The notes under the pieces: generated by a model | Told to the model about the DNA's origin: nothing | Seen by the model: the letters and a program-made list of their open reading frames with translations, nothing else | Databases searched by the model: none | Position numbers and translations under genes: made by a program | Part shown: positions 44,592 to 56,172 of the stretch, in pieces | Layout of the letters: each line of letters opens with the position of its first letter | Position numbering within the stretch: the stretch's first letter is position 1 | Source of the DNA: an uncultured bacterium | GTDB taxonomy: Bacteria; Patescibacteriota; Gracilibacteria; Absconditabacterales; Absconditicoccaceae | Length of the DNA: 64,000 bases | Assembly (NCBI GenBank): GCA_947168725.1 | Contig: CAMVNA010000006.1 | Location: forward strand, 1-64,000 | Direction: 5' to 3'

Positions 44592-46754
44592 TTATTCATC
44601 TCCACCTTGTTCTTCAAGAGTCATTCCAATGATTTCTTCTTCGTCATTTTGCTGTGCTGGAGTAGTGAGAGCTTCTCTATTGATATAAACATACATTGGA
44701 ATAATCATAGGCACTCTTCAAATAATCTTTTCAATTTCTCATTCTAGCAAATCTTTGATAGTTCTGAGATTCTCTTTTATATCCATTTTCTTTTTCAGAT
44801 TTTTATTATATTCTGCTCTGGCCAATTCAACTATTTGAGTATGAATTGATTTAACTTCACTTGAATAAACAAATCATCTAGATTCGATTTGTAAATTTCA
44901 AACTAATTCTTTAGTTTTTGTATCTATCTTGAATATCAAGGCGACGACTCCATCTTGTCACATGATTCCACGAGCTTTAGTTACATATTCTCAGCTTAGA
45001 TGTCATTGTCATTTACCGTCAATTGTAACTGTATCGAGTTTTAATTTTTTCTCTGATAATAATACACATTCATCATAAAGTTCAACAATCTGACCGTTCT
45101 TTGGAAGTAAGATTTTTTCTTCAGGAATTCTCATATCGAGAGCAATTTTTTTATGTGCATGTCTCATTAAAGCTTCTCAGTGAATAGGACAGAAATATTC
45201 AGGTTTTAAAAGTGCCATCATTTCTTTCATGTCTTCCTGGCAAGCATGTCCAGAAGTGTGAAGTGCAAGAGTTGGCTCATCAACCAAATCAATTCCCATA
45301 TCTATCAAAGTATTCAATAATGATCATACAGCTTTTTCATTTCCTGGAATAGTATGAGAAGATAATAATATACAATCTCCAGGTCTAATCATAAAATCTT
45401 TATAAGTATTTGTAGCCATTCTCACAAGTGCACTAAATTCTTCTCACTGAGATCCAGTACAAACTATCATCACTCTTTCATCAGACATTTGATCAATTTC
45501 ACCAGAAACTAGTCTAATCATATCTTTTGGTACATTGATATATCATAGTTCCTGACAGAGCTGAACATTTCCAACCATAGATCTTCCAGCAAGGAAAATC
45601 ACTCTATTATGTCTTACAGCACTTTCAATAATCTGAATAAGTCTTCAGATATTTGATGCAAATGTTGAAATAACGATTCTTTGATTTGGATGATTTCTGA
45701 TTACACGATCAAGGTTTTCTCCAATCAATTTTTCACTTGGAGTATGTCATGGAGTCCTAGCATTTGTAGATTCTCACAAGTATAATTTTACTCATTCCTG
45801 ACCGATTCTACTAATTTTTCCCAAATCAGCAGGTTTGTCAATTGCAGGTACAAAATCGATTTTAAAGTCTCATGAATGAACGATATTCCCTTTTGGAGTG
45901 TGAATTGCGTATCACATTGATTCAGGGATTGAGTGGTTTACACGGAAAGGTTCAACCAAAAATTCTCAAAGTTTAATTATATCGATGTCTGGATCGATAA
46001 TTTTATATTTCATCTTTTTCTGATCTTGGTCATTCTGACTTCTCTTAATCAATCCTAATGCTAATGGAGTAGTATAAACGATAGGATAGTCCAATTCTGA
46101 AAGAATATGTTTAATTGCTCCAATATGGTCAAGGTGTCCATGAGTAATAAGGATTCCCTTAATATTTTTTTTCTTCGATATTAAGTAAGAAATATCAGGA
46201 ATGATATAATCTACTCCGTGCATATCAAAACTTGCGAATTCAAGCCCAGCATCTACGATAATAATGTCATCTTTGTACTCGATTACTGTCATGTTAATTC
46301 AAATTTCTTCTAGTCATCAAAGTCCAAAAACTCTGACTGGAACCTCATCTTTTTTAACCAACTTTTTCAAATCTGCTATTGATTGAGTAGGAGCTTGATT
46401 TCTGTGCTTTAAAAAATTTGCTGAAGATAAAGTTTTATCTGCTCATTGTGTATAATTTGTTCTTGATGTAGCTCTAGTAGTACTCGTTGTTGTGCTTGCT
46501 GTTCTCGTTGAATTTACAGCTCTGGTATGAGTAGTTCAATTTGTAGAAGTTGTAGTCGTTGAGTGAGTAGTTCTTCTAGTAGTAGGATTTTTTAATTGAC
46601 CATTCACAGCCTGTGCATAAAGACTTTGACTAGAAGTGTTTCTGGAATTGTAAGTTCTAGTTTCTGTTGGATAGTTCCTTTTAGAATTGTTTTTTTTGCT
46701 TAAATTGATAGAAATGTTTGAGTGCATTTCTCTGTCACCTTGTGTTGTAATCAT
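44592..46754 (-). CDS. rnj: Ribonuclease J
   Basis: 720 residues. A Ser/Thr/Asn/Arg-rich, probably disordered N-terminus of about 130 residues precedes the metallo-beta-lactamase core. Zinc ligands are in ILITHGHLDHIGAIKH, with later motifs HSGDFKIDF and HTSGHACQED of the beta-CASP domain, then the C-terminal domain. RNase J degrades and processes RNA from 5' ends and by internal cuts, and works beside PNPase, also encoded here. The low-complexity N-terminal extension is longer than usual. In-frame TGA occurs at conserved Gly positions. Confidence 0.93.
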
Positions 46755-46819
46755 AATTTGATATAAATAATATAAATTTTTGTTTAGAATGAGAACTTTA
46801 TATATTTACTGTTTCCTCA

Positions 46820-47359
46820 ATGTTGGATTTATTAGATTTACGTAAGACATGTGAAGATAGACATATACCATTAATTTCCATTCAGACTCAAGATTTTCTT
46901 GTTTCTTGGCTTGAGCGTCATCAACCTAAGAGAGTTTTAGAAATTTGATCCGCTGTGTGATATAGTAGTATTGTCATTTCTCAGACAATCTCCAAGCGAT
47001 GAGGAACCTTGACATCATTTGAAATCAGCTATCCAGCCTACCTTGAAGCATTGAAAAATATAGAAAAAGCTGAAATAAATAATGTAGTTCTCTATCCTTT
47101 TGATATTAATGAAATCTCGCTAGAAAAGTTTTTTTCTCAGAAATTTGATGCAGCATTTATTGATGCTCAGAAGAGTCAATATTGAGATTATCTGCAGAAA
47201 ATTCGATCACATCTTGCACCAGAAAATACGCTTTTACTTGACGATGTCATCAAATATCAAAACAAACTAACTTGATTATATCAATTCATCGAAAAAATGC
47301 AAATAAATTATAAGATTTTTGATACTGAGCCAGGTGATGGGGTTATGTTGATAAAATAG
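46820..47359 (+). CDS. O-methyltransferase family protein (TrmR-like)
   Basis: 179 residues. The SAM-binding motif is RVLEIGSAVGYSSIVIS (about 40-56), and the metal-dependent O-methyltransferase block FDAAFIDAQKSQYGDYL lies at about 109. It is a little shorter than typical members (about 210). Bacterial relatives methylate 5-hydroxyuridine in tRNA or small catechols; the substrate is not certain. It stands divergent from rnj with a 65-base gap. Confidence 0.85.
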
Positions 47360-47374
47360 AGTTATTAATTTTTA

Positions 47375-47402
47375 TTGACATTGAAAATAAAATTTTTATA
47401 AT
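47375..47402 (+). promoter_or_regulatory. Consensus promoter of the 121-residue membrane protein
   Basis: TTGACA (47375-47380), 16 bases, TATAAT (47397-47402), both perfect. Confidence 0.8.
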
Positions 47403-47444
47403 ATAAGCAACGAGGAAAGAAGTTGAACTAAAAAAAACAAAATT

Positions 47445-47810
47445 ATGAAAAAATTAAGTTTAAGTGAATCAAAAAAGCTTATATGGCTTACTTGGTTCTT
47501 GGTTATTTTTGTAGGATTTGTTGTTTATTTTTCAGTGAATCCGACAAGATTGTGGGGATTGATTGTTGCGGGAGCTGTTGCTCTGGGCTTGCTTATCAAT
47601 TTCTGGGTAAAATCAAGAAGGATTCCTTCATCTTTGGATGAAACCTTGCCAACTCTATTTTCACCTACTGCATTTCTCATGATGCTAGGAACGTTTGTGA
47701 GTTCTTTTGCCTCTAAAGAGGGAACAATTAATCCTCTATCTTTGGCGTTAGGTACGGTTACAGTTATTTGCTTTATTTGTGTCTTAATAGAAATGCGATA
47801 CAGCGAATAA
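47445..47810 (+). CDS. Four-span membrane protein, TGA-free
   Basis: 121 residues, not recognised. Hydrophobic segments at about 10-30, 35-52, 68-87 and 97-115, with short basic loops (KSRR). All seven Gly are GGN; no TGA in frame. It has perfect -35 and -10 boxes, an A-rich leader (ACTAAAAAAAACAAAATT before ATG), and a terminator at 47830-47862. Composition is visibly less AT-rich than flanking genes, and it fits the same cassette pattern as 23920, 51187 and 62377. Ends TAA then TAG. Confidence 0.65.
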   Translation: MKKLSLSESKKLIWLTWFLVIFVGFVVYFSVNPTRLWGLIVAGAVALGLLINFWVKSRRIPSSLDETLPTLFSPTAFLMMLGTFVSSFASKEGTINPLSLALGTVTVICFICVLIEMRYSE

Positions 47811-47829
47811 TAGATTGTCTATTCACTAT

Positions 47830-47862
47830 AAAATCTGCCATATTATCGTATAGCAGATTTTT
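47830..47862. terminator. Terminator between converging genes
   Basis: AAATCTGC and GCAGATTT pair around a 14-base loop; A and T runs on both sides allow use by either strand. Confidence 0.75.
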
Positions 47863-47870
47863 AATAATAA

Positions 47871-48167
47871 TTAATATAGCTCCTTGTATGTGATTTTAAT
47901 AAGATTGCTTAGATATTCAGAATTATCAACATTGTCTACATAAATCATAGGTCTAGCTCACGGATATGGAATTTGCATTTCAAAATTTGTAATCAGATTT
48001 TTTACTTTTTCTGTTGGCTTCAACAATAAACGATTATCGTAAATTTAACCAATAATTTTTCAATGAAAATATAAAATATGTTCTCACATCATTTTGCGAT
48101 AAGAGATTTCTGGTAAGTCTGATAATTGATCCAGAATAAACTGTAAATAATCAGGGGAACTAACCAT
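47871..48167 (-). pseudogene. TfoX N-terminal domain-like gene broken by one TAA
   Basis: Begins MVSSPDYLQFILDQL and reads RKMMGEHILYFHGKIIG, then an in-frame TAA (48047-48045), then IYDNRLLLKPTEKVKN and a further 38 residues in the same frame to TAA at 47871. The pattern fits the TfoX_N fold (R-x-M-F/M-G-E ... G ... D-x-L-x-L-K). The stop sits where a residue, plausibly Gly, is expected; TGA(Gly) to TAA would be a single transition. Without it the protein would have 98 residues. It follows sua5 by 16 bases. A sequencing error is an alternative. Confidence 0.65.
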
Positions 48168-48183
48168 GAGAAGAAAATTATGA

Positions 48184-49254
48184 TTAAACCTCAGCACTTC
48201 TTTTTACTCTATTCATAATTCAGTAACCGATTCATTCTTCTGGTAAATTTTCCACGAAAAGTAGATTAATTCATGATTTTTCAGCATTATGATATTGATC
48301 AAATAGTGAATGAGCACAACTTGCTAAATTTGATTTGGTTCACCGTGGGATAATAGTAATTCAGTTTTTTGAAAAATCCTCGATTATATTTTTATTGTTG
48401 TGTATTAACTCCTGTGTTAATAAGATTCAGATTTTTGTATTTTGTGCTTCGAATTCTTTAGATAATGTTGGTATGTCTGTAAGATTATCAAATATTCTAA
48501 CATGTCATGAAATGCTATAATGTTTATATCTCATTCAAGGAGATAATTCAGGATTTTTGGTAGTATATTCTACTTTTATTTCGTGATTGAAACAATCTTC
48601 TAAATCTTCTTTAGTCAAAAATCCTGGACGAAGAATTTGAATTTTTAATTTTCAGATTTTATCTTCATCTGGGACTACACGCATTACGCTCGATTCAATC
48701 CCAGCAAATGATTCTCAGTCATCAATAATCAGAGGTACATTATCATGTAAATTATCATAAACCATTTGTGCATTAGTTGGACTAGGCTTTCAACTTATAT
48801 TTGCACTTGGAGCGGCAACTGGCAATTCTGCGACTTGTAAAAATTTTTGCGCAACAGTGTTTGATGGTAAACGAATTCAGAGATAATCTAGTGGACATGA
48901 GCGATTTGAAATAGTTCATTCTTTTTTCTTTAAGAGGAGAGTCAAAGGTCCAGGTATTAGTTTATCGATAATTGTTTGTTGAATTTCGTTTTCTATTGTT
49001 GCATAATCTTTAATCTGCTCTTTATATCATAAATGAGTAATTAATGGATTGTCTTGCGGCCTTCATTTTAATTCAAAAATTGAAAGCACAGCTTGGTCAT
49101 TACGAGCATCAGCACCTAATCAGTAAATCGTTTCAGTTGGGAAAACGACTAATTCTCAGTCTTCAAGCAGTTTTTTTGCTTGTTTATAAACTTCAAAAGA
49201 AGGTACTTTAATGTTTGAGTGTCCTGAAGATTTTATGTTTCTTTGAGGATTCAT
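48184..49254 (-). CDS. sua5: Threonylcarbamoyl-AMP synthase (Sua5/YrdC)
   Basis: 356 residues, the long Sua5 type. The YrdC domain (about 15-215) has VVFPTETIYGLGADARND, GPLTLLLKKKEG and PVAAPSANISGKPSPTNA; the C-terminal Sua5 domain begins near SPGMRYKHYS and ends GIGYGIMNRVKRSAEV. It makes threonylcarbamoyl-AMP for the t6A37 modification of tRNAs reading ANN codons. The gene overlaps gtrA by 47 bases, so the two are translationally linked. Conserved glycines such as in IYGLGA are TGA. Confidence 0.93.
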
Positions 49255-49702
49255 CTTTTAGAGAATCTTTAAAAGTTAATGATCTATTAGCTAAATAGAG
49301 GGGAATGGACATAATCATGATTTGCATGAATTTTGCTATAGCATTTGGAATTCATATTATTTCTATGAAAAAATATACCATACTTGTAGATATAGCAGTT
49401 CATATTAGAGATATTGTAAAATAAGATATGAATCTCATTCTAATATGGTCGTTCATATTAAAATTCTTTTTAAGATTTAACGAAAAAGATGTGAACATTC
49501 AACATATACCACTTATTATGTTTGAGGGAATAATGTTTAGTCATAAAGAAGTGAGAATTATAAAACTTATACAGTCTACAATTGCTCAAACAGCCGATAA
49601 AATTAAATATAAAAAAGCGTGTCGAGCCTCTTCTTTTGTTTTTTTACGAAAATCATCATCATTTATTACTTCCAAAACCCGATCTAGAAGCTCTTTTAAC
49701 AT
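49208..49702 (-). CDS. GtrA-like membrane protein
   Basis: 164 residues with four membrane segments (about 28-50, 54-72, 90-110, 118-136). The family pattern is visible: FLYLILSAVGAIVDCISF at the first span and LANRSLTFK after the last. GtrA-type proteins help move polyprenyl-linked sugars across the membrane for cell-surface glycans. The C-terminal tail overlaps the start of sua5 by 47 bases. It lies 62 bases downstream of tyrS on the same strand and may share its transcript. Confidence 0.82.
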
Positions 49703-49764
49703 CTGAATATATTTTTTTGGAAAATTTTTAATACTATTCCATGTATTGCACATATTTACACCAA

Positions 49765-51009
49765 CTATCCTAAAATTAATTTATAAGTTTTCTTTCATTT
49801 TCTAAGTAGAGCTACTCCGTTAATCAAATCACTAGATTTTACAGTCTTTTGGATGTCTTCAACTTTTTCTTCATTGAAATATATCGATCCAGCCTGAATC
49901 ATCTTTTTAGTTTCTCAATTAGATGAAGCTAAACCTGATTCAACGATTAAATCCATTAGTCTAATCTCACTTCAATTCATTTTTACACTTCCGGTTTCAC
50001 GAGCAAGTGCAGATTTTTCATCATCAGACATATTTGAAATGATTGTTAATTTATCTCAATTTCAGAATAATACATCAATAATTTTTTGAACTTTTTCATA
50101 TTCAGCTTTCCCATGAAGATCTGTAATAAATTCTTTAGCCAATGTTTTTTGTGCTAGTCTATTTTCTGGAGCTTCGTTATGTTTCTTCATAATTTCTATA
50201 ATTTCATCAGGAGTTAGAAATGTGAATACTTTCAAATATTCTTCTACTTTGCTATCATCACTATTTACCAGATATTGATAAATCGCATAGGCACTGGTCT
50301 TATTTTTATCTAACCACAAAGCATTTCCTTCACTTTTTCAGAATTTATTTCCAGCGCCATCTAAAATTAAAGGCATAGTAAAAGCATATGCAGTCTTACC
50401 TAGTTTTTTATTGATAAGTTCAATTCCTGTAGTAATATTTCCCCACTGATCTGAGCCTGCAGCTTGCATGATACAGTTTTTTGTTTCATATAGATGTAAG
50501 AAATCATATCACTGTAATAGAGTATATGTAAATTCTGCAAAAGTTATACCAGATTCCAATCTTCTACTGATTATATCTTTGTTGAGCATATAACTTACAT
50601 TGATATATTTCCCAATTTCACGCAAAAAATCCAAAATTGTAACATCTTTGGTCCAGTCATAATTGTTTACAACTTCTACATTCCCATCAAATAAATCTGT
50701 CACTTGTTTTTTTAGTCATTCAAAGTTTTTTTGAACAGTTTCATATGCTATGATTTCTCTTTCAGCCGTGGGTCTTGGATCTCAAATTAATCCTGTAGCT
50801 CATCAAACAAGTAAAATTGGATGATGACCAGCTTTTGCAAGACGTTTTACAGTAATTAAACTACTATAATGTCCAATATGTAAACTTTCTGCCGTAGGAT
50901 CCGTACCCCAATATAAAGTAGCATTACAACTATTGATAACTTTTTCTAAATCATCACCTGCTGTATCTTTTATTAAACCACGTCGCTGTAGCTCTTCAAA
51001 TAAATTCAT
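49765..51009 (-). CDS. tyrS: Tyrosine-tRNA ligase
   Basis: 414 residues. The class I HIGH motif reads [10 protein letters not shown] (about 43), the substrate region [18 protein letters not shown] and [17 protein letters not shown], the KMSKS loop KFGKSEGN (about 238), and an S4-like RNA-binding domain at the C-terminus (about 350-414). Charges tRNA with tyrosine. It starts 178 bases from the orphan gene at 51187, in the same direction but behind that gene's terminator. Confidence 0.95.
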
Positions 51010-51104
51010 TTATTATTAATAATGAAGAATTAAAAAAATTAATTGTTAGTTATAACTATATTATTTTGATATGGATATGCAAGATGATATATGGAGTATT
51101 ATAT

Positions 51105-51135
51105 TAAAAAAACTCCTAGTAAAACACCAGGAGTA
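51105..51135 (-). terminator. Intrinsic terminator of the secreted orphan gene
   Basis: ACTCCT and AGGAGT pair and TTTTTTT follows on the minus strand. Confidence 0.75.
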
Positions 51136-51186
51136 AAAGATACACTACTAGGAAATGTTGATCGTGGAAGATAGAGTTAAAAGTGT

Positions 51187-51615
51187 TTATGGACCAGATA
51201 TCTCTAATATGTGTTGAACCATGCATACTATAGATGTCAGATCTATGAGTTCTCTACTATACGGCTCGGCTTCTGCTTCAAGCCATCCATCCTTTGTAAG
51301 TACTTGAATCTCTAGAAACTCTCCATCTTCGTCTTCCTGAATGAATATCACATCGAAGTAATCATCATCAGGAATTAGAATGATGAGCTTCCCTTCACAC
51401 GCATAAGTTTCTTCGTAGATTGACGCAATAATGTCGAATTGCTCGCCAGAAATAGTATCGCTATATGCGATTATCTCGGCCAACACAGGGACAGAGATGC
51501 TTATTTCACCTCCAGTTTTATTGGTAAGTGAGATGGTGGATCCACTATCTCCTCGAGCAAAGGCAATTGTCACCAAAGTGACGATGAACACGATAAATAT
51601 TACAGTTCTTTTCAT
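51187..51615 (-). CDS. Secreted orphan protein, TGA-free
   Basis: 142 residues, not recognised. A signal peptide (KRTVIFIVFIVTLVTIAFARG) with a possible cleavage site near residue 21 is followed by an acidic, beta-rich domain (VIFIQEDEDGEFLEIQVLT) with Cys near positions 73 and 131. All nine Gly are GGN. The base composition is clearly richer in G and C than neighbours. Promoter TTGACT/TATTTT (51685-51680 and 51663-51658, spacer 16) and leader ACAACAAAAAAACAACAAA precede the ATG. Probably horizontally acquired or under unusual codon selection. Confidence 0.65.
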   Translation of the reverse strand: MKRTVIFIVFIVTLVTIAFARGDSGSTISLTNKTGGEISISVPVLAEIIAYSDTISGEQFDIIASIYEETYACEGKLIILIPDDDYFDVIFIQEDEDGEFLEIQVLTKDGWLEAEAEPYSRELIDLTSIVCMVQHILEISGP

Positions 51616-51847
51616 AGGTTTTGTTGTTTTTTTGTTGTGTATCTTTATTTTGCAAATAAAATATGTTATTTTAATACAAAGTCAAGACATTTTTTGTATT
51701 ATTTCTTTTAATTTATTCTTAAATTTTAATTGATATTTTCAATCTTTATTTTTCCTTCTTGAAAAAAATGTTTTGAATAGTATATTGTAATTAAGGGTAT
51801 TTTGTAATGTTATATGTGGTCATTTTTTTATTTTGATATAAGAAGCT

Positions 51848-53383
51848 ATGTCGAAAAAAGTTGCTTTAATTGTTTTGGATGGATTTGGTTTAACAGATTC
51901 TAATCCTGATAGAAATTCTGTCGTTCAGGCTAAAACTCCAACATTTGATTATTTATTCTCAAAAAGTTATGCAAAAATAAATGCTTCATGACGTGCTGTA
52001 GGATTGCCTAATGGACAAATGTGAAATTCTGAAGTATGACATACAACTATTTGAACTGGTAGAATTATCAAGCAATCATTGGTAGAGATTTCAGATTTAT
52101 TTGATGAATGAAAATTTGCAGATTTAGACCCATTTAAGAGATGAATTGAACATGTTAAAAGAAACTGATCTAATTTACATTTACTCTGATTATTTGGTCC
52201 AGGTGGTGTTCACTCAATAGATACTCATATGACTAGCATGATAAAAATTATTCCAAGCGATGTGCAGACTTATATACATTTTTTCCTTGATGGACGTGAT
52301 GTCCCACCTCAATCAGCTGATTGATTTATGAAAGATTTTGAGGAATTTTTAAAAGATTACCCAAATGTAAAAATTTCTACTTTATGAGGTAGATACTGGT
52401 GAATGGATAGAGATAACAACCGAGATCGTGTACAAAAAGCTTATGATGAAATTGTTTTCCAGCAAACTCAAACCTCAGATACTCCTACTGAATACATCCA
52501 AAAGCGTTATGATGCATGAGAATCTGATGAATTCCTTACTCCTGTTACTTTTTTATGAGCTGAATGAATCGATGATGGAGATGCCGTTTTCTATCTAAAT
52601 TTTCGTGCAGATAGGGCTAGACAAATGACACAGGCTTTAATGGTTTCCCAGAATTCTAAAAAAGCTGAATTATATGAAAAATGGAATAATGCATTTATTA
52701 CGAAAAATATGCCAAATCTTTATTTTGTAGCTATGACAAAGTATTATAAAGAATATGATTGACCAACTTTCTTAGTCCCAAAAGATATCAAAAATACACT
52801 TTCAGAAGTATTATCAAACCATGACATTCGCCAATTTCACCTAGCCGAAACTGAAAAATTCGCTCATGTTACAAAATTCTTTAATGCTGAAAAAGAGATA
52901 GTTTATGATTGACAAAAAAATACAATTATTCCTTCTCATAAGGTAGCCACTTATGATTTGGATCCTGCGATGTCCGCTCTTGAAATATTGAAAACTTTAC
53001 TTGAAGAGAGCTCAAATTTTGATGCGTTTATAGTAAATTTTGCAAATGGAGATATGGTGTGACATACTGGAATTTTACCAGCTGCTATAAAAGCTGTAGA
53101 GACTTTAGATGATGTTGTATCTAAATTACTTAAATGGAGTAAAGATGAAAATGTAGATATTTTAATCACGGCTGATCACTGAAACTGTGAAGAAATGTGA
53201 CCAGAGTCTCAACCCAAGACTTCTCATACTACAAACTTGGTTCCATTTTGGTATATCCATGATTGAGAACCTCAAGACAATATTGAAAAAGAATGATGAT
53301 TATCTGATATGGCTCCTACAATGTTAGCATTATTTGGAATTGAAATTCCAAGTGATATGACTGGACATTCTTTGATTAAATAA
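51848..53383 (+). CDS. gpmI: 2,3-bisphosphoglycerate-independent phosphoglycerate mutase
   Basis: 511 residues, full length. The phosphoserine site is GQMGNSEVGHTTIGTGR (Ser about 62, two of its glycines TGA). Metal ligands are visible in LIVLDGFG, in FANGDMVGHTG and in LITADHGNCEEM. Interconverts 3- and 2-phosphoglycerate with two Mn ions. Upstream of pyk in the pathway. It is a single-gene unit with a terminator at 53398-53430. Confidence 0.96.
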
Positions 53384-53397
53384 AATTATCCAAAATA

Positions 53398-53431
53398 AAA
53401 AATCTCTTCATTTGTTGATGAGAGATTTTTA
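53398..53431. terminator. Terminator between converging gpmI and murF
   Basis: AAATCTCTTCA pairs with TGATGAGAGATTT; A run before and T run after. Confidence 0.75.
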
Positions 53432-53440
53432 AGTATATTC

Positions 53441-54802
53441 TTATTTTAAAAAGTTTTCTTTTTTCTTCATCCAAAATTCTGATTGTCTAGTTAATAGTTT
53501 TTCATCTTCTTTATTTTTTAAGAAATATTTTACTGATTCTTCCAGAAAGATTGTATTCTGACTTCATTTGAAGACTAAAATGACAGGATTTTTATCAGAG
53601 TTTTCTTTTAATTTGTTTTCAATTGTTTTGTTCAACTCTTTCAACGATTTACAAACTGTTAAGTTGTTGTTCACTCAGACTTTATTAAGTTCATCTGCTA
53701 GATAATTATGCATAGATTTTCCTAGTAAGAAAATCTGATCGCCCGATAAAGAAACATATCCAGCGAGTTTACGATGTTCGGTTTCTGTTAGATCTCATAG
53801 TTCTCTCATATCTCATAAAATTAGCCGAATGTCACTACTCAGAAAACAATTGTTTTTGATGGCATAGACTGTATCGATAGTTTTTCTGACACTTAGGGGA
53901 GATGCATTGTATGTAGAATCAATTATTAATGTATTATATTTCCCATCAAAAATCGACAATCTTCCAGGTTGAAGTTTGTACGTTAATTTTAAGTTTTTAT
54001 TGTTTGGTAAATGTAAATTAAATTTTCGTCGATAGGCTAGAGTTTCGGCGATTCATATTGCCACTCCGATATATCCGTAGTTCATTTTTCCAAATAAATT
54101 TGTTTCGATTTCATACTTGTGTTCTTTGATATGGAGAGAAAAGTGTGATATTAAGTCAGAATTTTCTTTTCATTTTTTGAAAGAATGTTGGTCAAAATAT
54201 ATATCAGCTTTTATGTTATCTGTATCAAATGTTTTGTACATAAGTTTGTCTACTTTGATTTTTGGAGCTAATTGTTGTGCGTATTCATCATTGGCATTTA
54301 AGAACACAAGAGATTTTGTATTTAAAGCCATTTTAATTTCTTCACTAGCAATTTTTTGTGGGTTTCCAAATTGTTCACTATGTACAGCATCTATAGCTGT
54401 AAAAACCCCAATATCGGGATGTGCAATTTTTAAAATAAAGTCCATCTCTCACGGGTTATCAATTCCATATTCTAAAATAATCGCATCATAGTGTTTTTTT
54501 CAGAAGAGCGACATAAATAAAGCTTTAAGACAAACTTTAAGCATATTTTTGAATGATGGAGATCGTTGAGTAATTTCAAAGACACTCAATGAAAGTCAAA
54601 ATTCTCCATTGAAATTTTTTGGAGATGTTGATATCTTTTTCTCTGGAAAAAATTTTTTCAAAGTTTGAAAAATAATCATACGACATGAAGTTTTTCACAC
54701 ACTACCATTTACTCAAATCACGATAGGTTTGTGACGTTTAATATAACGATGCGCACATTTTACTAAAAACAGATAACATGTGCGAAGTAGTTTCTTTTTC
54801 AT
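53441..54802 (-). CDS. murF: MurF-like Mur ligase (UDP-MurNAc-tripeptide D-Ala-D-Ala ligase)
   Basis: 453 residues. The ATP-binding P-loop is IGVNGSVGKTSCRM near residue 32, followed by STSPKNFNGEFGLSLS, the substrate loop typical of MurF, and the C-terminal domain has IIDSTYNASPLSVRKTI and RLILGDMRELG. Adds D-Ala-D-Ala to the peptidoglycan precursor, so it depends on alr for D-alanine. The N-terminal domain is short compared with the usual MurF, so another Mur ligase of the family remains possible. Last gene of rnpA-AI-2E-murF; 23 bases from the gene before it. Confidence 0.82.
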
Positions 54803-54825
54803 TGTAATCCATATTTACTTAAAAT

Positions 54826-56172
54826 TTATTTTTTTGAGATTTTTCTTCTTTGAAATGTTGAATTTTTTTCGATTTTTTTAACGCTTTTTTCTAATTCATC
54901 AGCTTGTGGTACATGAAAGGCTAATGAAACAATTACCGCCATTGGAACGGCTAGTAATACTCATAAAAATCACATTATTGTTCCACACAGTATCATACAT
55001 AGAAAAACTATTAAAGGACTAACTCATAAAGTTTTTCACATCAAAACAGGAACTAAAAATTTTTCTTCTGATTGTTGGATTATTAGATATAGAATTATAA
55101 CAGCTAATAATCCCCATCAACCAGAAAATATTATAGCAGATATTGCGGCTGGTAAACATCATAAAAATGGTCAAATATATGGAATTATTTCAAATAATCA
55201 TGCTAGGATTGCGAGAGTTCATTTTTGTGGAATACTTATACCAAATAATTCTAAAACTCGCAGTCATAAATATGACATAATTCATATAAACAAGCATAAA
55301 AAAAGCTGACTTTTTAACCAAGTTGTGATTCATGAATATGCCAAATCTATTCTTGGTAGTACATTAGTATAGTGACGGAATATGTATTTTAGTCCATATT
55401 TGATATCGTAATGTGCTATAGAGAAGAATATACAAAGTGTAATTACAATTGAGAGGTCTATTATGATTGAGAATATATTTCAGAAAAATATTATGGCTTG
55501 TCATGCAATTGATTTTACATATCCACTAGATGTAGACATAATACTTCAAATATTTTCTGTAATTACATTTAGAATACTGTCAGAATTTGAATTTTGCATC
55601 CATTGAATTAATTCATCTTTCAAGAAAGTTGGAATCCAATTTGTTTCTTCTATGTATCATGGAACTCATAATTGAGTGAGCGAAGACTGAAGTTTTAGTA
55701 ATCATGACATTAATGATTGTAATAACTCAGTTCATCGATTAAAAAAGAATGGAATAAGTATTATAAATCCAGACAGCACAAAAAAAGTAGTTAATAGATA
55801 AGTAATTAAAATTCAGATTCATCTACTTTTTGTAATTCTCTGCCAAAAGATTATGCATCATTCCAAAGCAAGGGATATGATGAATGCTGCTATTACCATA
55901 TATATGTACGATAGAGAGATGTACATCATATATCACAAAATAACAGTAGCCAATCCAATTAACCAAAATTTCACGATCAATCTAGTCGTTTTAGTTGATT
56001 GTAGAGTTATTTCATCTTGATTTTTTTCTAAGAGGTGAGTCGTAGGTTTTTCCATCTTTGGAGTAGGAAAACGTTCTGCATACTTTTTTTTCAAATTATT
56101 TTTTCGTCATTGAAAAGTTTGTGCAAGATTTTGCTTTCTTATATTCCAATTTTGTTTTAGTTCTTTCAGCAT
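54826..56172 (-). CDS. AI-2E/PerM family membrane permease
   Basis: 448 residues. A charged N-terminal segment (about 1-62) is followed by about eight membrane segments. The family blocks are visible late in the sequence: GTLAILAGLFEIIPYIGPFL and EEKFLVPVLMGKTLGVSPL, then a proline-bearing last helix and a Lys-rich tail. The family exports small molecules or takes part in Na+/H+ exchange, and substrate naming is unreliable. The start overlaps the end of rnpA by 16 bases. Confidence 0.87.

Noticed and set aside
48184-49254. Programmed frameshift between gtrA and sua5
   Set aside because: Each has its own 5' start and conserved motifs; a simple 47-base gene overlap is sufficient.
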